Below the pieces are notes generated by a model. The model saw nothing but the letters and a program-made list of their open reading frames with translations. It was not told the DNA's origin and did not search any database. A stretch of DNA of 61,420 nt from Flavobacteriales bacterium (GTDB taxonomy: Bacteria > Bacteroidota > Bacteroidia > Flavobacteriales > Flavobacteriaceae), in assembly GCA_027039975.1 (NCBI GenBank), contig JALWFE010000004.1, forward strand, positions 1 through 61,420, written 5' to 3'. The position numbers were made by a program, and so were the translations under genes. Shown one piece after another: positions 1-9,158 of this stretch (positions are counted from its first letter, which is position 1; every line of letters starts with the position of its first letter).

Positions 1-3000
1 TTGATGCAAGAACACTTAAGCCGCAAGCATCAAAATTATGTCCGTTAGTGACTAAAACTTCTTTGGTTATGAGAAGTTTGTCCGATAAATCGGCGGGTTG
101 CAGTTCATTATCGTCTTTGTCTGTCCATTTAGCGCCATTCCAGTAGGCAACATCCGAACAATTAGGGCTGGATACAATAACCGAGTAGTCTTCAACTTCT
201 CCGTCAAAATTGGTTTGGCAAGCAGTTGCGGCACTACTATATTTTGCAGAAACCCGCATACGGGTTTTACCCGGAACGGCATCGGACGGTATGGCAACAG
301 ATAATGGTGAATTTGAAGTATTGCCATCCGAAACATCGGTTGCGCTGCCCAGATCGTATTCTTCACCGGCATCATCAAAATCCCCGTCTTGGTTCCAATC
401 TATCCAAACTTTTGCATAAACAATATAATTACCATCTGTGTCTACAGCCACGGTCAAATCATAAGAACTGTCTTGTTTTACGACGGTGGATATATTGGTG
501 TAATCTTCATAAGCATCAGTTTTGCCCCCTGAATGCTTTTGTATATCTTCAAAAACTACATTGGTAATAGCAGTATTGTAATCCATATTTCCTTCACTTT
601 GGCAATAATCCGTAGGCGGTGTATAATCTTTTACTACAAAATTATCGAGAGCGATATCGGATCTATTCCCATTACCGGTAATGGCTTCAAATTTGAATTG
701 TACCCGGGCTTCACCGGCTAAGTTATTGAGATCTTTTTCAATTTTAACCCAGTCGGTCCCTTGGTTTCCGGAAATCTGATTGATCAAGGTCCAATTTTGT
801 CCATCGTCGGTGGTGTAATAATATTTCAAGTCTCCCATTCTTCTGTTACCATACATATTGATAAAGAAACTTAAATAAGGATTGGAAACATTGGTAAAGT
901 CAAAATAGGGTGATGTAATGGAAGCGGTTACGTTATGACAGCCGTTGGCTTCGAGATAAACATACTTACCACCACCGGTTACATCATCCGAAGGGCCTGT
1001 ATCACTAGTTGCCGTTGCTCCGGTATGAATATACCAATCTTTATCGTCCCCTGAAATATTTGACCAGCAGTCTTCTAAGTCTATTGAATCATCAGCGGCA
1101 CAACTGTTGTAATCAGACGGATTACTTGTTGTCCAAGCATCAAAATTTTCTAAATAAGGAAAAGTTGAGACAGGGTTACCACAGCCTGTTATAAAGCTAA
1201 CATTATCACCGTAAGCGGTACCGTAAGAATTGATAGCATAAGCTCTGACATAATATTGGGTATTGTCAGTCAGTCCGGTCATATTTACCGTATAAGTACC
1301 GGTACCGGTGCCGTTTGAAGCATGGTTATCTGCTGTTGTCGGGTCGGGAGAGGTACTCCAACATACGCCTCGTTCGGTTACGGTAGCGCCGTTTTCGCTG
1401 ATGACATTACCTTGCGCAACGGCATCCGTGTGATTGATCTGTTGCATAGGTAAAGTTTCAACAGTAGGAATACCGTTTGTTGTAGCATCTGCGGTAACAC
1501 CGGGCGTTAGATAACAATTATCTGTAGTATTAAATTCATAAATGGCAAAATGATAATTAGTAGCACTTGTCAATCCGGTGACACTTACTGAAGTGCCTGT
1601 TCCGGTATAAACAACATAATTGCCATTACCTATTTGGTCACCGTTACCAAAAGTGTTGTTGGCGTTGTAAGCAGTACCATCAGAAGGGTTGCTGTCAACA
1701 GCGCTACCCTCTTTGGCTAAAACAATGACTTGGTCTCCGTCGCCACGGGTCCAAGATAAATCGATTTGATTTTGTCCATTGGCAGTGGCTTGGAAGTTGG
1801 AAGCTTGGTTGTCGGGATATACACATTTTGGAGGCAATTCATAATGAATAATACGTGTGCGCCAATCCCAATTTCCGGTTGTATATTCAGTAGTAAACCA
1901 GAAAGAGGTGCCATCCGGATCCACACTAACCATAGAATAATCTCCCCATCTTTCGGTTCCAGATTGAGAAGCATTTCCGGTAAATAACTCAATTTCATTG
2001 GTGGTCATTTGACCGAGTTGGTCGCCGTTGTATCTTGCTACAGCTCTAATAGAAGGGTGTTTGTTATTGCTATCGGATACGGAGTAGGCAATGGTAATAT
2101 CACCGTTTTGGTTCATAGCAATGGAGGGCATCCAGCGCCATAAGCCGTCACCGGGACTGTAAGTGCCTTGTTGGTAAACATTCCAGCCGTTACCGTTATT
2201 TCTAAACTCATACCAACGAATGGCGGCTACGCCGTTGTCGTTAACGGTTCTGGTTACTACAAGCGATTCGTGGTTGTTAAAGTGCCTGTAATATGGCCGA
2301 TACATAATACGGGATTGTAACAGGTCCAAGAGTTGATTTGTCCCGGGTTGAGGGACGGAAGTGGAATTATTAAATAAATTGTAATCGGCAACTTGCAAAG
2401 TGGTTGGATTGTTAGCATTAAAAGTTGAATTTGCCGTATTGTTCCAGTCTACATGAAAATCATAAATATAAACCTCATTGTTAGGATTGGCTCCAATCTC
2501 GTCGGAAATAAACGGACAAGGCGTGCCGGCAGCCGGAAAGACATCGGCGTCAGCAGGGAATACAGACCAAAGATTAGCATCCGGTCCAAAGGTGACTACT
2601 TGTGCGTTGGGGTCGCCTTGAAGCATAGCGTCTCTTTCAAAAGCAGAAACATAAGTCCCGATGTAATTATAATTTTGATCAAATCCGTTGGCTCCCATAT
2701 AGTAACCATCCGGCCAGATTGCCCATTTGGGATAATCGGGCATATCGGTTCCGTAACTGAAACCGTATTGGTAATATTGTCCTAGCGGGTCATCGGTTTG
2801 AGAAACGGCAATCAATAAGTAATTTGTATTACCATTCATAGGTACATAAAATTGGGTTACGACCCAACGTTGTGCGTTTTCATCCCATAATATGACGGCA
2901 TCACCGTCATTGCGGTCGTCAAATTGGGTGCCTTGCCAAAAATTTGAGGTTGGAAACGGACCGCTTGCAGTGTTACCTTGACGGTCTTTTATCACAGTAT

Positions 3001-3439
3001 GGTTATTGACACATTGCATATAGAATGTGTCATTGACATCACCTTGTGTATCGGGTGGTGCAACACCGTCAACATTATCAACACCGTCAAAATCAATTAG
3101 TTTGTTTATATTAACTACATTTACATTACGTATGTTTCTTTGTGTAGCGGCCAATGGGTCGGGCGGATTTGAAGGATCTGAAGTGATACGCGGGTGCCAT
3201 TCGTTTTGTTCGTTTTTTTCATGTTCATTTTCATTGTGTTCGTAAGTGCGGTGTTCTCTTTTGGCATTTTCAATCATTTCACTTAAAGGTGGTGAAACTC
3301 TAAAGAAATCCGCTCTTTTAACAACCGGTTGTAAAGAAATTTGTCTGTTTTGCCGATTGGAGTTAATTTGGGAAAAAGCATTAGATATGTCAAAGATTAT
3401 GATTCCCGTTAATAAAAATAAAAAGGTGATTTTTTTCAT
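1..3439 (-). CDS. Large secreted multidomain protein, C-terminus beyond window
   Basis: The reading frame is open from the ATG at 3439 to the left edge, about 1146 residues, with no stop, so the 3' end is missing. It starts with a signal peptide (MKKITFLFLLTG, cleavage near AFSQ, residue 24). Residues about 75-530 hold a large secreted domain with the phrase PPDTQGDVND, seen in many exported Bacteroidota proteins. Two fibronectin-III-like modules follow (about 540-740; the second contains ATVTERGVCWS). Next is a MAM-like or jelly-roll region (about 750-930) and a GEVEDY-type module (about 940-1085, ending GEVEDYSVIV). The layout is that of T9SS-exported, cell-surface proteins; the sorting domain itself would lie outside the window. 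A promoter-like TAGTTTTG lies 24 bases upstream. The exact role, adhesin or degradative enzyme, cannot be told. Confidence 0.85.
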   Translation of the reverse strand, partial: MKKITFLFLLTGIIIFDISNAFSQINSNRQNRQISLQPVVKRADFFRVSPPLSEMIENAKREHRTYEHNENEHEKNEQNEWHPRITSDPSNPPDPLAATQRNIRNVNVVNINKLIDFDGVDNVDGVAPPDTQGDVNDTFYMQCVNNHTVIKDRQGNTASGPFPTSNFWQGTQFDDRNDGDAVILWDENAQRWVVTQFYVPMNGNTNYLLIAVSQTDDPLGQYYQYGFSYGTDMPDYPKWAIWPDGYYMGANGFDQNYNYIGTYVSAFERDAMLQGDPNAQVVTFGPDANLWSVFPADADVFPAAGTPCPFISDEIGANPNNEVYIYDFHVDWNNTANSTFNANNPTTLQVADYNLFNNSTSVPQPGTNQLLDLLQSRIMYRPYYRHFNNHESLVVTRTVNDNGVAAIRWYEFRNNGNGWNVYQQGTYSPGDGLWRWMPSIAMNQNGDITIAYSVSDSNNKHPSIRAVARYNGDQLGQMTTNEIELFTGNASQSGTERWGDYSMVSVDPDGTSFWFTTEYTTGNWDWRTRIIHYELPPKCVYPDNQASNFQATANGQNQIDLSWTRGDGDQVIVLAKEGSAVDSNPSDGTAYNANNTFGNGDQIGNGNYVVYTGTGTSVSVTGLTSATNYHFAIYEFNTTDNCYLTPGVTADATTNGIPTVETLPMQQINHTDAVAQGNVISENGATVTERGVCWSTSPDPTTADNHASNGTGTGTYTVNMTGLTDNTQYYVRAYAINSYGTAYGDNVSFITGCGNPVSTFPYLENFDAWTTSNPSDYNSCAADDSIDLEDCWSNISGDDKDWYIHTGATATSDTGPSDDVTGGGKYVYLEANGCHNVTASITSPYFDFTNVSNPYLSFFINMYGNRRMGDLKYYYTTDDGQNWTLINQISGNQGTDWVKIEKDLNNLAGEARVQFKFEAITGNGNRSDIALDNFVVKDYTPPTDYCQSEGNMDYNTAITNVVFEDIQKHSGGKTDAYEDYTNISTVVKQDSSYDLTVAVDTDGNYIVYAKVWIDWNQDGDFDDAGEEYDLGSATDVSDGNTSNSPLSVAIPSDAVPGKTRMRVSAKYSSAATACQTNFDGEVEDYSVIVSSPNCSDVAYWNGAKWTDKDDNELQPADLSDKLLITKEVLVTNGHNFDACGLSVLAS

Positions 3440-3463
3440 AAGTTTATTTGTTTGTTATGAGGC

Positions 3464-3471
3464 CAAAACTA
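3464..3471 (-). promoter_or_regulatory. -7 box TAGTTTTG of the large secreted protein
   Basis: Exact match to the Bacteroidota TAnnTTTG box, with a TTG 17 bases further upstream (3489-3491). It lies 24 bases before the ATG at 3439, which supports that start. Confidence 0.6.
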
Positions 3472-3632
3472 AAAAAAATTTTTTTATACAATTACAAAAA
3501 AACTTTTTTTAACACAATTAATCTGAATAATGTTTAAAAATTAATGATTTTTTAATAATAATTAATAAAATTTTGTGATGTTAGTTACGTAGATAGGAGA
3601 TTTTGAATCTGATAATTATTGATATATAATAT

Positions 3633-5396
3633 TTATAAAAAAAATTCTTTTTTCAATATTACATCTTCATCGATATCTTGTTTGGCGGTTTTACCAATAA
3701 TGAGTGCTTTTTCTTTCCATTTTAAGCCTGTTCCGGGACTTTTTAAGGTGAGCATCTCTTCGGTTAAAACCGTTCCTTTTTTGATGGGAACTTTGCTGAC
3801 CAAACTTCTGGCAAGTTTGAGTTTTGCCGGCAAAACAACCGGGTCTAATGCTTTAACACCGTCACCAATGGTTTTTCGGGCGTCTTTGATGTATTGTATC
3901 AATTTGGTAAATTCTTCTTTTTCGGCACTACCGGCGTGGTCGCTACCTTTCATAGCTTTGTTGAGTGTTATATGTTTTTCGACAACAGCAGCACCTAAAA
4001 TAGAAGCGGTCAAAGCTGCGATAATTCCCGTGGTGTGATCGGAATACCCGGTTATCTTACCGAATGTTTCACGCAAGGTTTTCATAGCTTTGAGGTTAAC
4101 CCGTTCCAAATCGGCGGGATATTGTGAGATACATTGAAGAATAATGATATCTTTACGGTCTTTGCCTAAAACATCCAAAGCATCTTCGATATCTTTCAAG
4201 GTAGCCATTCCGGTAGAAATAATGACCGGTTTGCCGGTTTTTGCCAATCTTTCCAATAGCGGTAAATTAGTTAAATCACGAGAGGCAACTTTATAAAAAG
4301 GTACATCAAGGCGTTCCATCATTTCTACCGAAGGGATATCGGTAGGGGTTACAAAATACGTGATTCCGCGGGCATTGGCATATTCTTTTAGTTCCCGGTG
4401 TTGTTGTTCATTCAATTCCAAAGCCATACGGTGTTCACCGTAAGTTTTTCCAAAGGAATGGGGATTGTCGTAAGGTTTGTTAAAAGCTTCTTTGGTCAAT
4501 TCGGAAGGGATATCCCTTTTTTGAAATTTGACGGCGTTGGCACCGGCTTCCACAGCCATGTCTATCAATTGCTTGGCTATTTCGACACTGCCGTTGTGAT
4601 TTTGACCTATTTCGGCTACTACATAAACCGGCATATCGTCCCCTACCGGAACACCATCCAATTCGACTTTTAATGCTTTATCATTTTCAATTGTAGATAT
4701 CTCGTTTTTCAGATATTCGTAAATTTCTTTAATGGAGACATTTTTGCGGTCAAAATTCAGTGCCTGCAACATTTTTTCCACACCTCTGAGTTGTTCCCAA
4801 GTATCAACAGTTAAATATTTATTATAAACGGGTTGAATACCGGACCAGTTTTTAGGCAGTTTGGTAATGTTGTAATTTTCGGCATTTTTTCTGAAAAACG
4901 GTGTAACGTGTTCCCGGTCAAAATCATCTTTGGTCAGTTTGTTGGCTTCTTTAATCAAACCGACTTTTATAAATTCCGGAGCCAAAGGAGAAAGCCCGTC
5001 TATGTAAGTGTAGTCTGCTTTGGTAACCAGATGGGTTTGATAGACTTTCAGGGTCAGCTCTTTGTTATAAATGGGATTGTCAGCCGTAAACCGGGCAACT
5101 AGATCATCTTCTTTTAAATTTAAATATCGGGTGGCTTTATCAAAACGATTTAAAACATCCTGCGAATCACCTCTGAATACCTTTACTTGTTTATCGTAAT
5201 CTTTTACAGCAGATTCGATAGGATCATCGGCTGTAAATTTGGTTGTGGCAATTACGATTTCATCAAAAAGTTCCATCTTTTTTATGGCATTGATAACGCG
5301 GTACAACAACGGTATGCCGTTTATCGAAATTAAAGACTTACCGCGAAGTCTGTTACTGAGCATTCTGGCTTGAACAATGGCAGCTTTTTTCATCAT
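3633..5396 (-). CDS. Fused cytidylyltransferase (SpsF-like) and NeuB-family nonulosonate synthase
   Basis: A 587-residue protein made of two enzymes. Residues 1-245 are a SpsF/NeuA-type cytidylyltransferase (N-terminal AAIVQARMLSNRLRGKSL, the nucleotide-binding start). Residues about 250-520 are a NeuB-type TIM barrel, which condenses phosphoenolpyruvate with an N-acyl hexosamine (or its phosphate) to make a nine-carbon nonulosonic acid. Visible motifs are VVAEIGQNHNG, NAVKFQKRD, GYSDHTTG and VVEKHITLNK. Residues about 525-587 are the SAF (antifreeze-like) domain, PIKKGTVLTEEML. Its ATG overlaps the upstream phosphatase stop by four bases (ATGA), so the two are translationally coupled. The pair implies synthesis and CMP-activation of a sialic, legionaminic or KDN-like sugar for surface glycans; which sugar is not decidable from sequence. 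The two activities are usually separate proteins. Confidence 0.88.
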   Translation of the reverse strand: MMKKAAIVQARMLSNRLRGKSLISINGIPLLYRVINAIKKMELFDEIVIATTKFTADDPIESAVKDYDKQVKVFRGDSQDVLNRFDKATRYLNLKEDDLVARFTADNPIYNKELTLKVYQTHLVTKADYTYIDGLSPLAPEFIKVGLIKEANKLTKDDFDREHVTPFFRKNAENYNITKLPKNWSGIQPVYNKYLTVDTWEQLRGVEKMLQALNFDRKNVSIKEIYEYLKNEISTIENDKALKVELDGVPVGDDMPVYVVAEIGQNHNGSVEIAKQLIDMAVEAGANAVKFQKRDIPSELTKEAFNKPYDNPHSFGKTYGEHRMALELNEQQHRELKEYANARGITYFVTPTDIPSVEMMERLDVPFYKVASRDLTNLPLLERLAKTGKPVIISTGMATLKDIEDALDVLGKDRKDIIILQCISQYPADLERVNLKAMKTLRETFGKITGYSDHTTGIIAALTASILGAAVVEKHITLNKAMKGSDHAGSAEKEEFTKLIQYIKDARKTIGDGVKALDPVVLPAKLKLARSLVSKVPIKKGTVLTEEMLTLKSPGTGLKWKEKALIIGKTAKQDIDEDVILKKEFFL

Positions 5397-5902
5397 TGGA
5401 TATTTTCTAGATACCGGTTGATTACCTCATCCAAGCGGTTGATTTTCATTAAATATTTTTGAACAAATTCTCTAAAAGCGCCTTCGCCTCCTTTTTTGTC
5501 CAAGACCCAGTCCACTTCTTTTTTGATATAATCTTCCGCAGATGAAGGACAAGCACTCAATCCGGCTTTACGTAACAATAATATATCATTTATATCATCA
5601 CCTATATAGGCAATTTCGTCCCATTTAAGGCGATATTTTTCTTTTAATTTTGAAGCGATTGCTAATTTGTCGGCAACACCTAAAAAAATTTCGTCAATAT
5701 TGAGTTTTTCAGCCCGTTTGGCTACAACAGAAGTATCTTCACCGGAAATAATTGCTGTTTTAATGTTCAAGATTTTTAAAAACAAGATTCCGGCACTGTC
5801 ACTTGTATTGAATTTTTTACATTCGTGTCCACTTTCGGTGTAATACATCCCACCGTCAGTCCAAACGCCGTCAATGTCAGTAATAAATAGTTTAATATCC
5901 AA
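5393..5902 (-). CDS. KdsC-like HAD phosphatase of nonulosonic acid synthesis
   Basis: A 169-residue C0-type HAD phosphatase. The catalytic loop is FITDIDGVWTDGG (nucleophile Asp9 and Asp11), motif II is AIISGED, and motif III/IV is YIGDDINDILLL. Length matches KdsC (8-phospho-KDO phosphatase) and the HAD partner found beside KDN-9-phosphate or Neu5Ac-9-phosphate synthases. Because it is translationally coupled to a NeuB fusion, the likely substrate is a nonulosonate 9-phosphate rather than KDO 8-phosphate (inference). If so, the upstream synthase would use a 6-phosphorylated hexosamine or hexose, unlike classic bacterial NeuB. The ATG sits two bases after the stop of the LamG gene. Confidence 0.8.
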   Translation of the reverse strand: MDIKLFITDIDGVWTDGGMYYTESGHECKKFNTSDSAGILFLKILNIKTAIISGEDTSVVAKRAEKLNIDEIFLGVADKLAIASKLKEKYRLKWDEIAYIGDDINDILLLRKAGLSACPSSAEDYIKKEVDWVLDKKGGEGAFREFVQKYLMKINRLDEVINRYLENIQ

Positions 5903-5904
5903 TT

Positions 5905-6852
5905 TTATTCTTTTATGATTTTTTTAATAACCGTTTTTCCATTTTCAATTTGGACTTTAGCGACATAAACCCCTTTTGTTAGTTGTTCTACATTTAGATT
6001 TAATTTGTAATTATTAATCTTTTTATTCAATAAATTTTTTCCGCTAACATCAAAAATAGAAATGGATTTTATCTTTTTTTCGGTGAAAATTACCAAATAA
6101 TCGGCAAAAGGATTGGGATAAATTTTGATTTGTGGTGAAGTATGATTAAAATTTGTTTCATCTATGTTTCCAATTCCATCAGTGCAAAAGGAATGGATTT
6201 CATTGTATGTTAATACCCGGTTGTAAACATAAACTTCATCGATGTCACCTGAAAAATATCTGTGATTACCATTGTCACCTAACGGATAATATCCGATTGC
6301 CAAAGATTCATTATTGGTTAAATCCGGAATATTTGCTGTGCTGTACTCTGTGTTTTGCAGATGGCAATCGACATATAATTGCCAAGTATTTCCATCAATA
6401 ATACCTGTCAAATGATGCCATTTCCCATCAGTTACAGGTGACTGAGATAAAACCATTGTATAGGAATTGGCTGTATTTCTTCCGGCTAAAAAAGCATGTC
6501 CATTGTTCCAAACAGCCAAATGATAACCTTTATCAATCTGCCAATCGTATTTTCCGACAACAAAACCGTAATGATTTTGAGTTGCTCTCACCCAAGCATT
6601 GATTGTCACTACATTTGTTACATTTCTATTATTGGAAGATGTAAGTATTTTGGAACTGTAACCGTTAAAGTGATAAGCAAAATTTAATGCACCGTCAGTC
6701 GGTTGCACATTATAAACGGTTCCGTTAAAAGCATACGGACTGAGATCGTTGGCATTATTATCCAAAGGATAGTATGCTACAAAATCTTGGGGAATTTGGG
6801 CTTGAACAAATAATGATAATAAAAGTAAAAGTAAAAAAATAAAATATTTCAT
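5905..6852 (-). CDS. LamG-domain protein with T9SS C-terminal sorting domain
   Basis: A 315-residue exported protein. It has a signal peptide (MKYFIFLLLLLLSLFVQAQ), a concanavalin A-like/LamG domain at about 24-225 (VAYYPLDNNANDLSPY, INAWVRA, GKWHHLTGIIDG, GDIDEVYVYNRVLT), and a type A T9SS sorting domain at about 240-315 (IKIYPNPFADYLVI, ISIFDVSGKNLL, LTKGVYVAKV). It is expected to cross the outer membrane through the T9SS and remain at the surface, binding glycan or protein. Only two bases separate its stop from the HAD phosphatase start, so it heads the nonulosonate operon. T9SS cargo can be anchored through surface lipopolysaccharide, so a shared glycan theme is possible but unproven. Confidence 0.85.
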   Translation of the reverse strand: MKYFIFLLLLLLSLFVQAQIPQDFVAYYPLDNNANDLSPYAFNGTVYNVQPTDGALNFAYHFNGYSSKILTSSNNRNVTNVVTINAWVRATQNHYGFVVGKYDWQIDKGYHLAVWNNGHAFLAGRNTANSYTMVLSQSPVTDGKWHHLTGIIDGNTWQLYVDCHLQNTEYSTANIPDLTNNESLAIGYYPLGDNGNHRYFSGDIDEVYVYNRVLTYNEIHSFCTDGIGNIDETNFNHTSPQIKIYPNPFADYLVIFTEKKIKSISIFDVSGKNLLNKKINNYKLNLNVEQLTKGVYVAKVQIENGKTVIKKIIKE

Positions 6853-6877
6853 TAGAAAATAAATTTGTTGTAAAACA

Positions 6878-6885
6878 CAAATATA
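6878..6885 (-). promoter_or_regulatory. -7 box TATATTTG of the LamG-nonulosonate operon
   Basis: Exact TAnnTTTG, 25 bases before the ATG at 6852. It is the only such box seen ahead of the three-gene operon. Confidence 0.6.
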
Positions 6886-6900
6886 AGTTTTTTTTATAAA

Positions 6901-7311
6901 TTATATTTTGTACAAATATGCCTGCAAAATCAAAGCGGCACTCACTTGATCCAACAAAGCTTTGTTGCGGCGTTTTTTCTTTTTGACACCGCCTTTTATC
7001 ATCGTATCCAATGCCATTTTTGATGTAAAACGTTCATCTTCCCGTATTACTTCTATGCTGGGATATTTTTGTCTGAATTTTGTAATAAATTTTTGAATGT
7101 CTTCTTCAATGGGATTGGGCTTTCCAGACAAATCCAAACTTTCTCCAATGATGATTTTTTCTACTTTGTTTTGTTTCAGGTAGTTTTCTAAAAATTGCCA
7201 AATTTCCGGTGTTTTAACCGTTGTCAATCCCGAAGCAACTATTTGCATATCATCGGTTTCGGCAATACCGGTGCGTTGTTTTCCGTAGTCTATTCCTAAT
7301 AATTTTGCCAT
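6901..7311 (-). CDS. ruvX: RuvX/YqgF Holliday junction resolvase-like RNase H-fold protein
   Basis: A 136-residue YqgF-family protein of normal length. It begins with the first catalytic strand LLGIDYGKQRTGIA (Asp8). The second acidic motif is IIIGES, and the third is in the segment VIREDERFTSKMA. The family works in 16S rRNA 5'-end maturation, and resolvase activity has been reported for some members. The promoter box CAAAGGTA (reverse TACCTTTG) ends only four bases before the ATG, so the mRNA may be leaderless. Confidence 0.92.
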   Translation of the reverse strand: MAKLLGIDYGKQRTGIAETDDMQIVASGLTTVKTPEIWQFLENYLKQNKVEKIIIGESLDLSGKPNPIEEDIQKFITKFRQKYPSIEVIREDERFTSKMALDTMIKGGVKKKKRRNKALLDQVSAALILQAYLYKI

Positions 7312-7315
7312 ACTG

Positions 7316-7323
7316 CAAAGGTA
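7316..7323 (-). promoter_or_regulatory. -7 box TACCTTTG directly abutting ruvX
   Basis: Exact TAnnTTTG with only four bases between the box and the ATG at 7311. A start of transcription 5-7 bases downstream would give a leaderless message. Confidence 0.5.
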
Positions 7324-7412
7324 ATATATTCAAATGAATTTTTTTACAGGCAAAATTTTAAATACCGGTTCAGCTATTTAAATCTAACAAGCTGACAGGT
7401 ACCACATATCAT

Positions 7413-8186
7413 TTATTTGTGACCGTAATCTTTTAAAATCATTTCCGTAAGGTATTGATATAGTATAAATTGTGGTTTGTTTTTTAAAAATTCCAGATGT
7501 TTTTCGACGGTTTTTATATCACCGCGGGCGGCAGGACCTGTTTGGGCTTGTGCAGGAGGCAAATTTTGTACTTTACGGGCAGTTTCTTCAATCAATGGTT
7601 TGACTAAATCGAAAGACAAATTGCTATCTTGTAAAATGTCAGCCGCTTGACGGTACATAAAATTGACAAAATTGGCGGCAAAAACACCGGCAATATGAAG
7701 CGCTTTACGTTGGTCCGAATTAACGGTTTGCACATTCTTTGAAAGTGATTTTGCCAAATTTTCAAGCAATACCAAATCTTGTTTATTTTCAGCTTCAATC
7801 AGTATGGGAATAACGGAAAAATCCAAATCCGGTTTGTTTTTTGAAAATGTTTGAAACGGATAAAATACCCCTTTTCGCCGGGTTTGTAAAGCTTGTAAGG
7901 GAATACTTCCGGATGTATGCACGATTAAAACATCGAAATTTTTAAGTTTTTTTGAAAACGGTACAATAACATTATCTTTTAAGGCTAAGATAAACAAATC
8001 CGCCGGTTTGAGTTGTGATAAATCATCGATGATTTCAACTTGGTTTTCAAAAATTTTTATCGATGACAGATGTCTGTTATAGATTTGTTGCAAGCGGTAT
8101 CCGGACAATTTGAGTAAATTTTTAGCCAAATGAATAGCGACATTACCACCGCCGAATAATGAGATATTTACAGGTTTGTCATCCAT
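7413..8186 (-). CDS. Rossmann-like DUF2520 family protein
   Basis: A 257-residue protein with an N-terminal NAD(P)-binding fold (ISLFGGGNVAIHLAKNL, glycine loop at about residues 11-14). It has the C-terminal helical DUF2520 domain (HIAGVFAANFVNFMYRQA). The family resembles ketopantoate reductase and 6-phosphogluconate dehydrogenase-like proteins but has no settled reaction. The ATG overlaps the end of miaE by eight bases, so the two are co-transcribed. No substrate is inferred. Confidence 0.85.
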   Translation of the reverse strand: MDDKPVNISLFGGGNVAIHLAKNLLKLSGYRLQQIYNRHLSSIKIFENQVEIIDDLSQLKPADLFILALKDNVIVPFSKKLKNFDVLIVHTSGSIPLQALQTRRKGVFYPFQTFSKNKPDLDFSVIPILIEAENKQDLVLLENLAKSLSKNVQTVNSDQRKALHIAGVFAANFVNFMYRQAADILQDSNLSFDLVKPLIEETARKVQNLPPAQAQTGPAARGDIKTVEKHLEFLKNKPQFILYQYLTEMILKDYGHK

Positions 8187-8766
8187 GTACCAAAGCGTTT
8201 TTTCCCAATCCGTTTATGAGTTCCGCTTCGTAATCGAGCAGTTCGTCCCAAATTTTGTCAATGCGTTCTTTACCGCCGAATTTACGGGCGTATTGCAGAA
8301 AAACCCTGTAATGACGAGCTTCACTGACAAATAAGTCTTCATAAAATCCGGCTAGTTCGGGATAAGATTCTTTGATAACAGGTATCAGAATACTGAAACG
8401 TTCGCAACTGCGGGCTTCCATCAAAGACGATAACATGAGTTTTTGTAAAAATTTTTCTTCGCGGTCCTTGGTGCGAGGAAAAAATTTGCGAAGCTGCATA
8501 GCATAAGTATTCTGGGATTCTTGACCTAATTTGAGATTTAATTCTTGTATACGTTCATAGACCATTTCAAAATGTTGCATTTCTTCAATAGCCAAAGCAG
8601 ACATCGTATTGACAAATTCTACGTTGTTGGGACGGTGGTTGATAACTGCCATTGCCGATTGTGCGGCTTTTATTTCGTTATATGCATGGTCGGTGAGGAA
8701 AGTTTCCAAATCTTGAACCACGATATGTGCCCAAGTTTCCGGTGTTTGCGCTTTTAAACCTAACAT
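8179..8766 (-). CDS. miaE: tRNA-(ms2io6A) hydroxylase MiaE
   Basis: A 195-residue ferritin-like non-haem di-iron monooxygenase. It hydroxylates the isopentenyl side chain of ms2i6A37 in tRNAs reading codons that begin with U. The carboxylate/histidine ligands are visible as EEMQHFEMVYER (about residues 61-72) and SEARHYRVFLQYA, with the family motif LMEARSCERF between them. It is the first gene of a pair with the DUF2520 protein. A TAATTTTG promoter box lies about 28 bases upstream. Confidence 0.93.
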   Translation of the reverse strand: MLGLKAQTPETWAHIVVQDLETFLTDHAYNEIKAAQSAMAVINHRPNNVEFVNTMSALAIEEMQHFEMVYERIQELNLKLGQESQNTYAMQLRKFFPRTKDREEKFLQKLMLSSLMEARSCERFSILIPVIKESYPELAGFYEDLFVSEARHYRVFLQYARKFGGKERIDKIWDELLDYEAELINGLGKNALVHG

Positions 8767-8793
8767 ATTTTATTGCTTGTAATTTTGTTTGGT

Positions 8794-8801
8794 CAAAATT
8801 A
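8794..8801 (-). promoter_or_regulatory. -7 box TAATTTTG of miaE
   Basis: Exact TAnnTTTG, 28 bases before the ATG at 8766. A TTG (complement of 8824-8826) lies 22 bases upstream. Confidence 0.55.
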
Positions 8802-8936
8802 GTGTTTTTTTATTAAAACTTGTCAAGTGTTTTTCTGTTCCCTGACCTGCCATGTTTATTATGTTGATTTTTTGTTTCGTCACTCTGTTGGTAGTATTTG
8901 TTTTTTCGCTCTCTCATGTGTTTCCCGAAACCGGCG

Positions 8937-8988
8937 GAATATTTACAAATTTCAGACCTATTAGGATATTTGGAAATTTAACAGAACA
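8937..8988. repeat. Dispersed AGACCTAT-type repeat, copy A
   Basis: The sequence AATATTTACAAATTTCAGAC and the 30 bases around it recur in reverse complement at 59709-59763. The two copies share one uninterrupted 24-base run and about 85 percent identity over 50 bases (counted by eye). Confidence 0.6.
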
Positions 8989-9158
8989 TTGCTGTATCCG
9001 GACCTATCAGATTACCAAAATCTAATAGGTATCTGCCTCCGTTTCCTTCGTTAAAGTTACGTTGCTACGCTCCGCTTGTTATCCCGTTTCCTTCGCCAAC
9101 GGGACGTCACTTTGTTCCGCTTGATACTTGTTACTAACTTTAAGGAAACTCAATAAAC

